A stretch of 20,886 bases of DNA from Pseudomonadota bacterium (GCA_023433515.1 JAEZCN010000154.1:1-20886); one strand, 5' to 3'. Positions 10,885 through 20,223 are shown, counted from the first letter of the stretch. Numbers and translations: made by a program. The notes: generated by a model not told the origin, from the letters alone.

Positions 10885-11442
10885 ATGAATCACAACCCGT
10901 ATTCGCCGCCTCAGGCTTCGCCGCAGACGCAACCATTAGTGGAATTGGTCGATGAATCGCCCTCGTCGACCGGCGAGAAGGTGCTCGCGGTGGTCCTCGT
11001 CGTCGGCGGCGCGGCGGGTGTCGGGCTCGCGATCTGGATGGGTGTTCAGTTCATTTCGGCCCACTGGATGAACAGCCTGTTCGTCGCTGCGTTCCTGGTG
11101 TTGTTCTTGGGCTCGGGAATAGCGGGCGTGCTGCTGTGGCGGGGAAGAGCGAACGGCCGCAAGTGGTCCACCATCCTGTTCGCGATGCAGATCCCCGTCC
11201 TGACGGTGCGCGGGATGAGCTACGAGATCTACACCGGGCTGTCGATCAAGGCCTTCGGTGGCGATCCCGGGCCTTCTTTCGCCTTCAACCTCGGTGCAAA
11301 CGCGAACTTCTCTCTGGATCCGAACATCGCGTCGACGATTTACGGCGTGAACCTGTTTGCGCTGGCCGCGTTCATTTATCTACTGCGAGCGTGGCGCGGC
11401 GGCATGCGGGCAGCGGCGTCGGAAGCCACGGCCGACGCCTGA
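10885..11442 (+). CDS. Membrane protein with proline-rich N-terminus, unknown
   Basis: 185 residues from ATG 10885 (MNHNPYSPPQ); the longer frame from 10843 adds an unlikely basic leader. A Pro/Gln-rich cytoplasmic start of about 30 residues precedes four hydrophobic segments at roughly 33-56, 63-84, 91-109 and 145-165. N-P-Y-S-P-P is a common opening of uncharacterised bacterial membrane proteins. No catalytic motif is seen. It is divergent from the bactofilin operon and convergent with the DEAD-box gene, whose stop lies 15 nt away. Confidence 0.8.
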   Translation: MNHNPYSPPQASPQTQPLVELVDESPSSTGEKVLAVVLVVGGAAGVGLAIWMGVQFISAHWMNSLFVAAFLVLFLGSGIAGVLLWRGRANGRKWSTILFAMQIPVLTVRGMSYEIYTGLSIKAFGGDPGPSFAFNLGANANFSLDPNIASTIYGVNLFALAAFIYLLRAWRGGMRAAASEATADA

Positions 11443-11457
11443 GTCTCGAGCGGGCGG

Positions 11458-13287
11458 TCAATAGCTGCTGGAGCGCTGCTTGCCGCCCTTGGCGTAGGGC
11501 TTGTTCGACTTGTACGGCTTGTTCGACTTGTACGGCTTGTCCGATTTGTAGGGCCGGTCCTGCTTGAAGGACTTCGGCTTGCCGCGCGGCGGCAGGTTGT
11601 CCGCCGCTTCCAGTCTCAGCTCCTGTCCGCGCACGCGGACCTTCGACAACCGCGAGATGACCGCGGGCGACAGGTTCGCGGGCAGCCGCACCGTCGAGTA
11701 GTTTGCCCGGATGTCGATGCCGTTGATCTGCGGCCCGTGCAGCCGCGCTTCGTTCGCGATCGCGCCGACGATGTTGCCCGCCAGCACACCGTGCTCCCGG
11801 CCCACGGCGAGCCGCCAGGTGATCTGCTTCCCGTCGTCCTCGAACGCGAAGTCATTCTCGGCGACTTGCGGCAAGTCCGGATTCGGCGCGTGTTCGCGCT
11901 TGGGCTTGCGCGGTGCGTCATCGCCGCCGCGTTCGAATGCCGGCGCCGTGTAGGCCTGCTCGGGCGCCTTTGACGACACGGGACCACCGCCCTCGACGAG
12001 CGACGCCACCGCGGCCGCGACACTCAGCAGATCGGCACCGGTCTCGAGCGCCACTTCCTGCACCGCCTTGCGGTGGAAGTCCGGGACACCCGCCGCGAGC
12101 GCCTCGCCGATGCGCGCCTTGAATTTCGCGAGCCGCTTCGTGTTCACGTCCTCGGCCGTCGGCAGGCTCAGCGGATCGATGGTCTGGCGCGTGTGTTTCT
12201 CGATCAACCGCAACAGGTTCCGTTCGCGCGGCGCGATGAACAGGATCGCTTCGCCGCTGCGGCCCGCGCGGCCGGTGCGGCCGATGCGATGGACGTACGA
12301 CTCGGTGTCGTACGGCACGTCGAAGTTGATGACGTGCGTGATCCGCTTGACGTCGAGGCCGCGCGCCGCGACGTCGGTCGCGACCAGGATGTCTATCTTC
12401 CCGTTCTTGAGCTGGTCGATGATCTTCTCGCGCATCGACTGCTGGATGTCGCCGTTCAACGCGGCGGCCGCGAAGCCGCGCGCCTGCAGGCGCTCGGCGA
12501 GATCCACGGTGGACTGCTTCGTCCTCACGAACACCAGCATCGCGTCGAAGTCCGCGACTTCGCTGATACGAGTCAGTGCGTCGAGCTTGTGCAGCCCGCT
12601 CACCATCCAGTAGCTCTGCTTGATGTTGGCGGCGGTCGCGGACTTGCCCTTGATCACGACCTCGTGCGGCTTCTCGAGATGCGTCTGCGCGATGCGGCGG
12701 ATGTTAGGCGCCATCGTCGCCGAGAACAGCGCGACCTGTTTGTCCTCGGGCGTCTGCGAGAGGATCGCGTCCATCGCGTCCGCGAATCCCATTGCGAGCA
12801 TTTCATCCGCTTCGTCGAGTACGACGCAGCGGATGCCGTCGAGCTTGAGCGTGCGGCGATCCAGGTGATCGATGATGCGCCCGGGCGTGCCCACCACCAC
12901 CTGCGGACCGCGCTTGAGCGCATTCAGCTGCGGCACATAGCTCTGGCCGCCGTAGATGGGCAGTACGTGGAAGCCGTGCTGGCCGGCGGCGTATTTCTGA
13001 AACGCCTCCGAAACCTGGATCGCGAGCTCGCGCGTCGGGACGAGCACCAGCGCCTGCGGGGCGTGCTTCTTCGTGTCGATGCGCGAGAGGATCGGCAGCG
13101 CGAACGCGGCGGTCTTGCCCGTGCCGGTCTGCGCCTGGCCGAGGATGTCGCGGCCCTCGAGCATTGCCGGAATGGTGGCCGCCTGGATCGGAGAGGCCGC
13201 CTCGTAGCCGATGGCTTTCACCGCACGCAAGACGGTCTCGGAAAGGCCGAGGTCGCTGAACGGTACGGCGGAAGTGTTGGCAGTCAT
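11458..13287 (-). CDS. deaD: DEAD-box ATP-dependent RNA helicase with DbpA-type RNA-binding domain
   Basis: 609 residues from ATG 13287 (MTANTSAVPFSDLGL); the frame runs to 13398 but the extension is Pro-rich and unlikely. All helicase motifs are present: Q motif F-S-D-L-G-L (10-15), A-Q-T-G-T-G-K-T (52-59), P-T-R-E-L (84-88), T-P-G-R (134-137), D-E-A-D (158-161), S-A-T (189-191), then A-T-D-V-A-A-R-G-L-D and H-R-I-G-R-T-G-R-A-G in domain 2. The C-terminal ~480-560 region fits the DbpA/CsdA RNA-binding fold, followed by a basic repetitive tail. Such proteins unwind rRNA and mRNA structure in ribosome assembly and cold adaptation. It could also be labelled csdA. Confidence 0.95.
   Translation of the reverse strand: MTANTSAVPFSDLGLSETVLRAVKAIGYEAASPIQAATIPAMLEGRDILGQAQTGTGKTAAFALPILSRIDTKKHAPQALVLVPTRELAIQVSEAFQKYAAGQHGFHVLPIYGGQSYVPQLNALKRGPQVVVGTPGRIIDHLDRRTLKLDGIRCVVLDEADEMLAMGFADAMDAILSQTPEDKQVALFSATMAPNIRRIAQTHLEKPHEVVIKGKSATAANIKQSYWMVSGLHKLDALTRISEVADFDAMLVFVRTKQSTVDLAERLQARGFAAAALNGDIQQSMREKIIDQLKNGKIDILVATDVAARGLDVKRITHVINFDVPYDTESYVHRIGRTGRAGRSGEAILFIAPRERNLLRLIEKHTRQTIDPLSLPTAEDVNTKRLAKFKARIGEALAAGVPDFHRKAVQEVALETGADLLSVAAAVASLVEGGGPVSSKAPEQAYTAPAFERGGDDAPRKPKREHAPNPDLPQVAENDFAFEDDGKQITWRLAVGREHGVLAGNIVGAIANEARLHGPQINGIDIRANYSTVRLPANLSPAVISRLSKVRVRGQELRLEAADNLPPRGKPKSFKQDRPYKSDKPYKSNKPYKSNKPYAKGGKQRSSSY
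11503..11556. repeat. 18-bp tandem repeat in the helicase tail
   Basis: GTTCGACTTGTACGGCTT is repeated exactly at 11503-11520 and 11521-11538 and followed by a diverged copy at 11539-11556. It encodes a six-residue unit (P-Y-K-S-N/D-K) in the basic tail of the DEAD-box helicase. It is a likely length-variable segment. Confidence 0.88.
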
Positions 13288-13400
13288 CGGAAAACTCGGC
13301 GGCGGGGCGGGGGCGAGAGTGTAGGGTGCGCGGCCGCAAATGCACGTTATTTCGGTATTCTTCCCGAGAAAACGTCGGTAAAAGCCGCAAGAGACCACTT

Positions 13401-13880
13401 ATGACCGCCAGAATGACTCCCCGCCAATGCGACCTCCTGCTGACGGCCTCCCAGAAGTTCGTGGCCATCGCCCCGATCGTCCTTTTCCTGCTCTTCCCGG
13501 TCATCGCTTACGTCGTGTTCGCCAATATCGATCTACCGGGCGCGAAGCCCCTGCCGCGCGACTTTCCCTGGATTCTGCTCGGCTTCCTGGCCGTAATGGC
13601 TCTGTTGTTCGTCTGGACGCTCACTTCGATTCCCTATCGCCTGACCGTGACACACGATCAGCAGCTCGAGTTCAAGTCGATGCGCAATGTTCGCCGCGTG
13701 CGGGTCGGCAACGTGCTGTCGATCAAGCCGCGCTCGCTGCACATCCAGGCGAACGTATCCGGCTACGAGCTCGTGCATCGCGAAGGGAAGATCCGGTTTC
13801 CAGGACAGTTCACCGGGCTTCATGCGGTGCTTTACGAACTCAAGCTCTCTAACCCCTCCGTGCAGATCACGGGATGCTGA
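13401..13880 (+). CDS. Two-helix membrane protein with PH-like C-terminal domain
   Basis: 159 residues from ATG 13401; the open frame to 13326 is not preferred. Two membrane helices (about residues 22-42 and 54-73) precede a beta-rich soluble domain of about 80 residues with R-L-T-V-T-H-D-Q-Q-L-E-F-K-S-M-R-N and a helix near the end (G-L-H-A-V-L-Y-E-L-K). This resembles bacterial PH-domain membrane proteins, but the match is by architecture only. The stop overlaps the first ATG of the hrpA frame by 7 nt, so the two may be translated together. It is divergent from the DEAD-box gene. Confidence 0.75.
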   Translation: MTARMTPRQCDLLLTASQKFVAIAPIVLFLLFPVIAYVVFANIDLPGAKPLPRDFPWILLGFLAVMALLFVWTLTSIPYRLTVTHDQQLEFKSMRNVRRVRVGNVLSIKPRSLHIQANVSGYELVHREGKIRFPGQFTGLHAVLYELKLSNPSVQITGC

Positions 13881-16800
13881 TACCGTGGTCAGTCGCGCCC
13901 ATGACTTCCGCCGAAGCCGATTCCAAGTCGATCGACCTGTGCCTGCGCCGCGACCAGTTCCGCCTGCGGCGTGAACGCGATCGTCTGCGCGCCGAGCGCC
14001 TGCGCGGCAAAGACACCGCCGCGGGAGAGGCGGCGCTCGCGCAGAAGTTAGCCGCGTCGGTCGCCGCGCGTGCCGCGCGCGCGGCCAGCGTGCCGAAGAT
14101 CGTCTATCCAGAAGATCTGCCGGTGTCGGCAAATCGTGAGGAGATCCGCCGCACCATCGAGCAGCATCCTGTCGTCATCGTCTGTGGTGAGACCGGGTCG
14201 GGCAAGACGACGCAGCTTCCCAAGATCTGTCTCGAAGCGGGGCGCGGAGTGGCCGGCGCGATCGGCCACACGCAGCCGCGCCGCATCGCGGCGCGCGCGG
14301 TCGCATCGCGCATCGCGGAGGAGCTGGGCACGCCGCTGGGGGAACTCGTCGGTTACAAGCTGCGCTTCCAGGATCGCAGCCGGCCCGAAGGGCTCATCAA
14401 GCTCATGACCGACGGTATCCTGCTCGCCGAAACGCAGGGCGACCGCTTCCTCGACGCATACGACACGATCATCGTCGACGAGGCACACGAACGATCGCTG
14501 AACATCGACTTCCTGCTTGGTTATCTCAAGTGGCTGCTGCCGCGCCGACCGGATCTCAAGCTCGTCATCACCTCGGCGACCATCGATCCCGAGAGGTTCT
14601 CGAAACACTTCGACGACGCGCCGATCATCAACGTGTCGGGGCGTAGTTATCCGGTCGAGATCCGTTACCGGCCGGTCGAACTGGATGAAGACGACGAGAC
14701 CGCCATCGACGAGCAGGCCGCGATCCTGTCGGCGGTAGACGAGCTCTGGCGCGATCAGGCCGGCGACATCCTGGTGTTCCTGAGCGGCGAGCGCGAGATC
14801 CGCGAAACCGCCGAATCGCTGCGCAAACATCACCCGCAGGGCTGCGAGGTGCTGCCGCTGTACTCACGACTCTCGCAGGACGAGCAGCAGCGCGTGTTCA
14901 GGCCATCCGGCCGCCGCCGGGTCGTGCTCGCGACGAACGTCGCGGAAACCTCGCTGACCGTGCCGGGCATCCGCGCGGTCATCGATACCGGTGTCGCGCG
15001 CATCAGCCGCTACAGTCACCGCAGCCGGTTGCAGCGCTTGCCCATCGAGAAGATCTCGCGCGCGTCTGCCAACCAGCGCTCCGGCCGCTGCGGTCGCGTC
15101 GGGCCGGGCATCGCGATCCGGCTGTACTCCGAGGAGGATTTCCTCGCGCGGCCGGAATTCACCGAGCCCGAGATCCAGCGCACGAATCTCGCGGCGGTGA
15201 TCCTGCAGATGCACGCGCTCAAGCTCGGCGACATCGAGGCCTTCCCGTTCGTCGAACCACCCGACGGGCGTTACGTGCGCGACGGCTTGCGCACGCTGCG
15301 CGAGCTCGGGGCGCTGTCCGACGACGACAAACTGACGGAAACGGGCCGCCAGCTCTCCAAACTACCGCTCGACCCGCGGCTCGGCCGCATTCTGCTCGCG
15401 GGCGCCGCCGAGCACTGCCTCGAGGAAGTCGCGACCATCGCCTCCGCGTTGTCGGTGCCGGATCCGCGCGACCGGCCCGCGGACAAGCAGGCCCAGGCCG
15501 ACCAGAAACACGCGCCGTTTCGCGACGAGCAATCGGATTTCCTCTCGCTGCTCAAGTTATGGAAGGTGTGGAACGAGCAACGCGCGCAGCTCTCGCGCGC
15601 CAAGCTGCGCGGCTGGTGCAAGGAAAATTTCCTGTCCTATCTGCGTCTGACCGAATGGCACGACGTGCACGGCCAGGTGATGGAAGTCGTCAAGGGTGAG
15701 CTCGCGCTCAAGCTCGACTCGCGGCCCGGAGAATACGCATCTATCCACCGCGCGCTGCTTGCAGGCTTGTTGTCGCAAGTGGCGCAGCGCAAGGAGCAGG
15801 GCGAGTATCTCGGCGCGAACGGGACGAAACTCTTCATCCATCCGGGGTCGGGCCAGTTCAGGGCGCGGCCGCCGTGGATCGTGAGCGCCGAACAGGTGCA
15901 GACCACCAAGGTGTATGCGCGTACCGTCGCGCGCATCGATCCCCCGTGGGTCGAGCAGGTGGGCGCGCACCTCGTGAAGCGCCAGCACTACGAGCCGCAC
16001 TGGGAACGCCGCGCGTCGCGCGCGGCCATCTACGAGCGCGTGACGTTGTTTGGCCTCACGTTGTCCGTCGGCCGCAGCATTCCCTACGAACGCGTCGATC
16101 CCAAGGCCGCGCGCGAGATGTTCATACGGTACGCGCTGGTGCTCATGGAGTACGACAGCCGCGCGCCGTTCTTCGCGCACAACCTGAAACTGCTCGAGGA
16201 ATTGGAATATTTGCAGCAGAAAGGCCGGCGAGTCGACCTGCTGGGCGACGAAAACCAGTTGTACGCATTCTTCGACGCGCGAGTCCCGGAAGGCATCTCG
16301 ACGGGCGCCGCATTCGAGAAATGGCGACGCGAGGCGGAGGCGAAGGAGCCCAAACTACTCTGGCTCACCGAGCGCGACGTGTCGCCCGGCGAGGCGGAGC
16401 TCGATGCCGAACGGTTTCCGGATCATCTGACCGCGGGCCCGCTGGTCGTGCAGCTGCGATACCGCTTCGAGCCGGGTCACGAGGATGACGGCGTCTCGGC
16501 CCTGATTCCACTGCACATCCTCAACCAGCTTTCCGAGGAACCGTTCGAGTGGCTGGTTCCGGGATTGCTGGAGGAAAAGGTCGAGGCCCTGGTCCGCGCG
16601 CTGCCCAAGCAGTTGCGTGTGCATTTCGTTCCCGTGCCGGAGGCCGCGGCCCGCGCACTGCCGCTGCTCGAGCGCGACCGCGGCTCCTTGCACGCGCAGC
16701 TCGCCGACGCGTTGTTGCGCTCGCATGGGGTGCCGGTGCCGCGCGATGCGTTCCGCGCGGAGCTCCTGCCGCCGCACCTGCGCATGAACTTCCTCATGCT

Positions 16801-17791
16801 CGACGACGCGGACAAGGTGATCGCGCGGTCACGCGATCTCGCGGCGCTGCGCGAACGGCACTCCGGTGCCTCGCAAAAGGATTACGCGAAACAGTCGCAG
16901 CTGACGACGGGCGCGAAGAGCTGGTCGTTCGGTGCCATACCGGAAACCCAGGAAGTCGGGCAGGGCGAACGGCGGCAGATAGGTTATCCGGCGCTCGTCG
17001 ACGAGGGCGCGACGGTCGGATTGCGTGCGTTTGCGACCCCGCCCGAAGCCCGCATGAGCCACGAACGCGGCACCGCGCGACTGATCCGCCTCGTGATGGC
17101 GCGCGATCTCAAGCCGATGCGTCGCGACTTGGCCGTGAACGTGCAGGGCGAGATGGTTTATCGCGCGCTGCCCGCGCATCCGTTGCTTCACCCAGACCTC
17201 GTCGCGGGACGCGACCTGCGTGAAGACCTGCTCGACCGCGTCGTCATGACGGTTTTCCTCGAGGGTCGCCCGCCATTGCGCGACAGCGCCGCGTTCGATG
17301 CGCGCATCGCCACACAGCGCGGCGGGATGGGATTGCCGGCGCAGGAGATTTCGCGGGCGGTGCAATCCGCGCTCGAGCGGCTCGGCAGGATCCAGTCGGC
17401 CCTGGCAAAGGCGCCCGCGTCCGCGGCGGCCGACATCCGCGCGCAGCTCGTGTGGCTCGTGCCGGCCGGATTTCTCATCACGACTCCCTGGGAGCGGCTG
17501 AAGGAATTCGCTCGCTACCTGCAGGCCATCGAACAGCGGCTCGAGAAGTCACCCCGCGATCCCCGCCGCGATGCCCAACTCGCCGCCGAGATCGCGCCAC
17601 TCGAGGCTCGCTACCGCGAACGCGTGAAGAAGGAGCGCGGTCTCAAGCCGCCCGGAGGGGACGAATTCCGCTGGCTGCTGGAGGAGTTCCGGGTTTCGTT
17701 GTTTGCCCAGCAGCTCAAGACCCGGGTACCCGTGTCCGCGCGTCGGCTCGAGGATGCCTGGACGGAGCGCGAGCGCGCGCCTATCGCCTGA
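13874..17791 (+). CDS. hrpA: HrpA, DEAH-box ATP-dependent RNA helicase
   Basis: 1305 residues, the normal length of full HrpA. Motifs counted from the first ATG: G-E-T-G-S-G-K-T (105-112), D-E-A-H (202-205), S-A-T (234-236), N-V-A-E-T-S-L-T (355-362) and Q-R-S-G-R-C-G-R-V-G (401-410). HA2 and OB-fold regions follow, then the long DUF3418 C-terminal domain typical of bacterial HrpA. It is a cytoplasmic helicase involved in fimbrial mRNA processing in E. coli and in rescue of collided ribosomes. ATG 13874 overlaps the preceding stop; ATG 13901 (MTSAEADS) is a plausible shorter start, and neither has a strong ribosome binding site. Confidence 0.96.
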   Translation: MLIPWSVAPMTSAEADSKSIDLCLRRDQFRLRRERDRLRAERLRGKDTAAGEAALAQKLAASVAARAARAASVPKIVYPEDLPVSANREEIRRTIEQHPVVIVCGETGSGKTTQLPKICLEAGRGVAGAIGHTQPRRIAARAVASRIAEELGTPLGELVGYKLRFQDRSRPEGLIKLMTDGILLAETQGDRFLDAYDTIIVDEAHERSLNIDFLLGYLKWLLPRRPDLKLVITSATIDPERFSKHFDDAPIINVSGRSYPVEIRYRPVELDEDDETAIDEQAAILSAVDELWRDQAGDILVFLSGEREIRETAESLRKHHPQGCEVLPLYSRLSQDEQQRVFRPSGRRRVVLATNVAETSLTVPGIRAVIDTGVARISRYSHRSRLQRLPIEKISRASANQRSGRCGRVGPGIAIRLYSEEDFLARPEFTEPEIQRTNLAAVILQMHALKLGDIEAFPFVEPPDGRYVRDGLRTLRELGALSDDDKLTETGRQLSKLPLDPRLGRILLAGAAEHCLEEVATIASALSVPDPRDRPADKQAQADQKHAPFRDEQSDFLSLLKLWKVWNEQRAQLSRAKLRGWCKENFLSYLRLTEWHDVHGQVMEVVKGELALKLDSRPGEYASIHRALLAGLLSQVAQRKEQGEYLGANGTKLFIHPGSGQFRARPPWIVSAEQVQTTKVYARTVARIDPPWVEQVGAHLVKRQHYEPHWERRASRAAIYERVTLFGLTLSVGRSIPYERVDPKAAREMFIRYALVLMEYDSRAPFFAHNLKLLEELEYLQQKGRRVDLLGDENQLYAFFDARVPEGISTGAAFEKWRREAEAKEPKLLWLTERDVSPGEAELDAERFPDHLTAGPLVVQLRYRFEPGHEDDGVSALIPLHILNQLSEEPFEWLVPGLLEEKVEALVRALPKQLRVHFVPVPEAAARALPLLERDRGSLHAQLADALLRSHGVPVPRDAFRAELLPPHLRMNFLMLDDADKVIARSRDLAALRERHSGASQKDYAKQSQLTTGAKSWSFGAIPETQEVGQGERRQIGYPALVDEGATVGLRAFATPPEARMSHERGTARLIRLVMARDLKPMRRDLAVNVQGEMVYRALPAHPLLHPDLVAGRDLREDLLDRVVMTVFLEGRPPLRDSAAFDARIATQRGGMGLPAQEISRAVQSALERLGRIQSALAKAPASAAADIRAQLVWLVPAGFLITTPWERLKEFARYLQAIEQRLEKSPRDPRRDAQLAAEIAPLEARYRERVKKERGLKPPGGDEFRWLLEEFRVSLFAQQLKTRVPVSARRLEDAWTERERAPIA

Positions 17792-17865
17792 CGGACGGCG
17801 TAAACTCGTGCGATGGGCAAACTAGTCACGGGGATCGCGTTCACCCGCACTTCCAGCAACTGATC

Positions 17866-18393
17866 ATGTTTCCGGAACGCATCTCGACCAAACGACTCGT
17901 CCTGCGCCGGCCGTCGGAGACGGACGCGCACGACGTCTTCACCTCGTACGCGCAGGATCCGCTGGTCTCGCGATTCCTGTTGTGGCGGCCGCACGCTTCG
18001 GAAAGCACCGTGCGCGAGTTCCTCGTGTCGTGCATCGCAGGCTGGGAAGCCGGCGGTCCGCTGACCTACGCAATCACGGAAGCGCCCGCGGGCCCGGTCA
18101 TCGGCATGATCGATGCACGGCCCAAGGAGTCCACCGTCGATCTCGGATACGTGCTGGCACGTTCGCGCTGGGGCAGGGGCTACATGCCCGAAGCGATCGC
18201 CGCGATCGCCGCGCAGGCTCACGCGCTCGGCTTCCGGCGCGTGCAGGCTTTCTGCGACGTCGAAAATCTTCCTTCGCAGCGAGCGCTGGAGAAGGCAGGG
18301 TTCATGCGCGAGTCCAGGATCGAGCGTCACCTCGTGCTTCCGAACTTCTCGACCGAGCCGCGCGACAGTTTCCTGTACGCGAAGTTGCCATGA
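17866..18393 (+). CDS. GNAT acetyltransferase, RimJ/RimL-like
   Basis: 175 residues from ATG 17866 (MFPERISTKRLVLR). The opening T-K-R-L-V-L-R-R-P-S-E-T-D-A is the standard first strand of the Acetyltransf_3 type. R-S-R-W-G-R-G-Y-M-P-E-A-I (about 99-111) is the acetyl-CoA pyrophosphate loop, and N-L-P-S-Q-R-A-L-E-K-A-G-F-M is the family's C-terminal motif. These enzymes acetylate protein N-termini or small molecules using acetyl-CoA; the substrate is unknown. Its TGA overlaps the ATG of the next gene (ATGA), so the two are translationally coupled. It lies 74 nt after hrpA, with no clear ribosome binding site. Confidence 0.93.
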   Translation: MFPERISTKRLVLRRPSETDAHDVFTSYAQDPLVSRFLLWRPHASESTVREFLVSCIAGWEAGGPLTYAITEAPAGPVIGMIDARPKESTVDLGYVLARSRWGRGYMPEAIAAIAAQAHALGFRRVQAFCDVENLPSQRALEKAGFMRESRIERHLVLPNFSTEPRDSFLYAKLP

Positions 18394-18734
18394 GCGTCAG
18401 CGACCCGAAGGCTTTACGTTCCGTCAAGCTGCTGCACACGGTAGTTTGGGCGCTGTTCGCGGGTTGTATCGTCGCGCTGCCCGTCTTGGTGTTTCGCGGG
18501 CAACTGCGGGTCGCCTGGATCCTGGTCGCGATCGTCACCATGGAAGTGGCGGTGTTGCTCGCCAACCGTTTTCGTTGCCCGCTGACCGGCGTGGCCGCGC
18601 GGTACACCGACGACCGGCGCGCGAACTTCGACATCTACCTGCCGGAATGGCTCGCACGGCAGAACAAGATGATATTCGGCATCCTGTTCGTCGCGGGCGT
18701 GATGTACGCCGCCGTGCAGTCGATGCGCGGATAG
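18390..18734 (+). CDS. Small membrane protein, unknown
   Basis: 114 residues starting in an ATGA overlap with the acetyltransferase stop. Three hydrophobic segments (about residues 12-31, 38-56 and 92-109) surround a conserved-looking soluble loop, F-R-C-P-L-T-G-V-A-A-R-Y-T-D-D-R, then F-D-I-Y-L-P-E-W-L-A-R. I have seen this pattern in uncharacterised proteobacterial membrane proteins but cannot name a family. The coupling to the acetyltransferase is seen in sequence; a shared function is not established. Confidence 0.82.
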   Translation: MSVSDPKALRSVKLLHTVVWALFAGCIVALPVLVFRGQLRVAWILVAIVTMEVAVLLANRFRCPLTGVAARYTDDRRANFDIYLPEWLARQNKMIFGILFVAGVMYAAVQSMRG

Positions 18735-18768
18735 ATCAGACCCCGATATGACCGAGGAGGTAGTTAGA

Positions 18769-19275
18769 ATGGCCATCCGTAGCCCGCAGGTCTGTGTTCT
18801 CGGCAGCGCCGAGCCGGGTTCCGCCGCGTTCGAACTCGCCGGCGAGGCCGGCGCGCTGCTCGCGAAACTCGGCATCACCGTCGTCAGCGGGTGCGGCAGT
18901 CCCGCCACGCGGGTTGCCGCGGAGCGCGCGATTGCCGCCCGGGGCCTGGTTGTCAGCATCATCCCGCCGGGCGAAATGCCGCCCGCGGACTGGCCGGCCA
19001 CGGTGGTGATTCCCTGCGGGATGGGTGACGCCCGCAACCTCCTCATGGCGCTCGCGGGCGATGCCTGCATCGTGATCGGCGGCCGCGCCGGCACCATCTC
19101 GGAAGTTTCGCTCGCCTGGCTGCACAAGCGCCCGTTGCTGCCGCTCACGGGCTGCGGTGGCTGGTCCGACGGCTTGCCGTCGAATCCGCCCGACGAGCGG
19201 CGCAATTCCGTCATCCTGCCCTGGAGCACGATCGCGCAACTCGAAGCGCAGCTGCGCGGACTCGGCCTCGCATGA
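18769..19275 (+). CDS. SLOG/LOG-like (TIGR00725-type) nucleotide-binding protein
   Basis: 168 residues from ATG 18769, set by GAGGAGG at 18754-18760; the in-frame ATG 18748 lies before that site and is rejected. V-C-V-L-G-S-A-E-P-G opens a Rossmann-like fold, then T-V-V-S-G-C-G-S-P and G-G-R-A-G-T-I-S-E-V (about 104-113). The last corresponds to the P-G-G-x-G-T-x-x-E motif of LOG-family proteins that bind nucleotides or phosphoribosyl groups. The leading Pro and the catalytic context of cytokinin-forming LOG are not conserved, so a phosphoribohydrolase role is uncertain. It is cytoplasmic. It starts 34 nt after the membrane-protein stop. Confidence 0.85.
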   Translation: MAIRSPQVCVLGSAEPGSAAFELAGEAGALLAKLGITVVSGCGSPATRVAAERAIAARGLVVSIIPPGEMPPADWPATVVIPCGMGDARNLLMALAGDACIVIGGRAGTISEVSLAWLHKRPLLPLTGCGGWSDGLPSNPPDERRNSVILPWSTIAQLEAQLRGLGLA

Positions 19276-19389
19276 CCTGACCGGCGGCCAGCCGTTGGCT
19301 CGCACGAGACATGCCGCGGGGCGGGCGGGGCTGCGCGGCCCCCGGCGCGCCGTGTATCCTTCGCACCTCTTTTCGAGATCAACCACCCC

Positions 19390-20223
19390 GTGCAGCTCGC
19401 CCATTTCCAGGTCGGAATCGACCGGCCCCTGTTCCTGATCGCCGGTCCCTGCGTGATCGAGGGCGAAACGCTCACGCAGGAAATCGCCGGTACGCTCAAG
19501 GAGATCACGACGCGCCTGAAGGTGCCGTTCATCTTCAAGGCGTCCTATGACAAGGCGAACCGCTCGTCCGCGAAGAGCTTTCGCGGTCCCGGAATCGACG
19601 CGGGCCTCAAGGTGCTGCAGGGCGTGCGCGAGAAGATCGGCGTCCCGGTGCTGACCGATGTACACGAGGACACGCCGTTCGCCGAGGTCGCGAGCGTCGT
19701 CGACGTCATGCAGACGCCCGCGTTCCTCGCCCGCCAGACCAACTTCATCATCAATGTCTGTTCGCAGGGCAAACCGGTCAACATCAAGAAAGGCCAGTTC
19801 CTCTCGCCCTGGGAAATGCAGAACGTCGTCGACAAGGCGCGTTCCACTGGCAACGAGCAGATCATGGTCTGCGAACGCGGCTTCTCGTTCGGCTACAACA
19901 ATCTCGTCTCCGACATGCGCTCGCTCGCGATCATGCGCGCGACCGGCGCACCCGTGGTGTTCGACGCCACGCACTCGGTCCAACTACCGGGCGGCAAGGG
20001 CGACGCATCCGGTGGGCAACGCGAACACATCCCGGTGCTGGCGCGCGCGGCGGTGGCCGCGGGCATCTCGGGCCTGTTCATGGAAACCCATCCGGATCCG
20101 GCGAAGGCCCTGTCCGATGGTCCCAACGCGTGGCCATTGCCGCGCATGGAAAAATTACTGTCGACGCTCAAGGCGCTCGACGATGCAGTCAAACAACAAC
20201 CCTTCGAGGAATCGCTTCTATGA
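19390..20223 (+). CDS. kdsA: 3-deoxy-D-manno-octulosonate 8-phosphate synthase
   Basis: 277 residues from GTG 19390, the usual KdsA length. The enzyme condenses phosphoenolpyruvate with D-arabinose 5-phosphate to give KDO-8-phosphate for the LPS inner core. I-A-G-P-C-V-I-E-G (17-25), F-K-A-S-Y-D-K-A-N-R-S-S (49-60), L-T-D-V-H-E, Q-T-P-A-F-L-A-R-Q-T, N-I-K-K-G-Q-F and E-R-G-F-S-F-G-Y-N-N-L are all in order. Its stop overlaps the eno ATG (ATGA). The region before it (19276-19389) has a TATCCT that could be a -10 box, with no convincing -35. Confidence 0.97.
   Translation: MQLAHFQVGIDRPLFLIAGPCVIEGETLTQEIAGTLKEITTRLKVPFIFKASYDKANRSSAKSFRGPGIDAGLKVLQGVREKIGVPVLTDVHEDTPFAEVASVVDVMQTPAFLARQTNFIINVCSQGKPVNIKKGQFLSPWEMQNVVDKARSTGNEQIMVCERGFSFGYNNLVSDMRSLAIMRATGAPVVFDATHSVQLPGGKGDASGGQREHIPVLARAAVAAGISGLFMETHPDPAKALSDGPNAWPLPRMEKLLSTLKALDDAVKQQPFEESLL

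Noticed and set aside
12073..13404. 443-codon open frame opposite the DEAD-box helicase
   Set aside because: Long antisense frames are common in GC-rich DNA. The opposite strand carries all helicase motifs, and this frame is Arg/His-rich with no recognisable domain.
15874..16488. Arg-rich frames within hrpA on both strands
   Set aside because: They are shadows of the HrpA gene with no domain features.
17813..17863. 16-codon ORF (MGKLVTGIAFTRTSSN) ending 2 nt before the acetyltransferase start, as a leader peptide
   Set aside because: It lacks a ribosome binding site and any attenuator-like feature; it could be chance.
19276..19389. Promoter for kdsA with TATCCT as -10
   Set aside because: No convincing -35 at the right distance; mentioned only in the kdsA entry.
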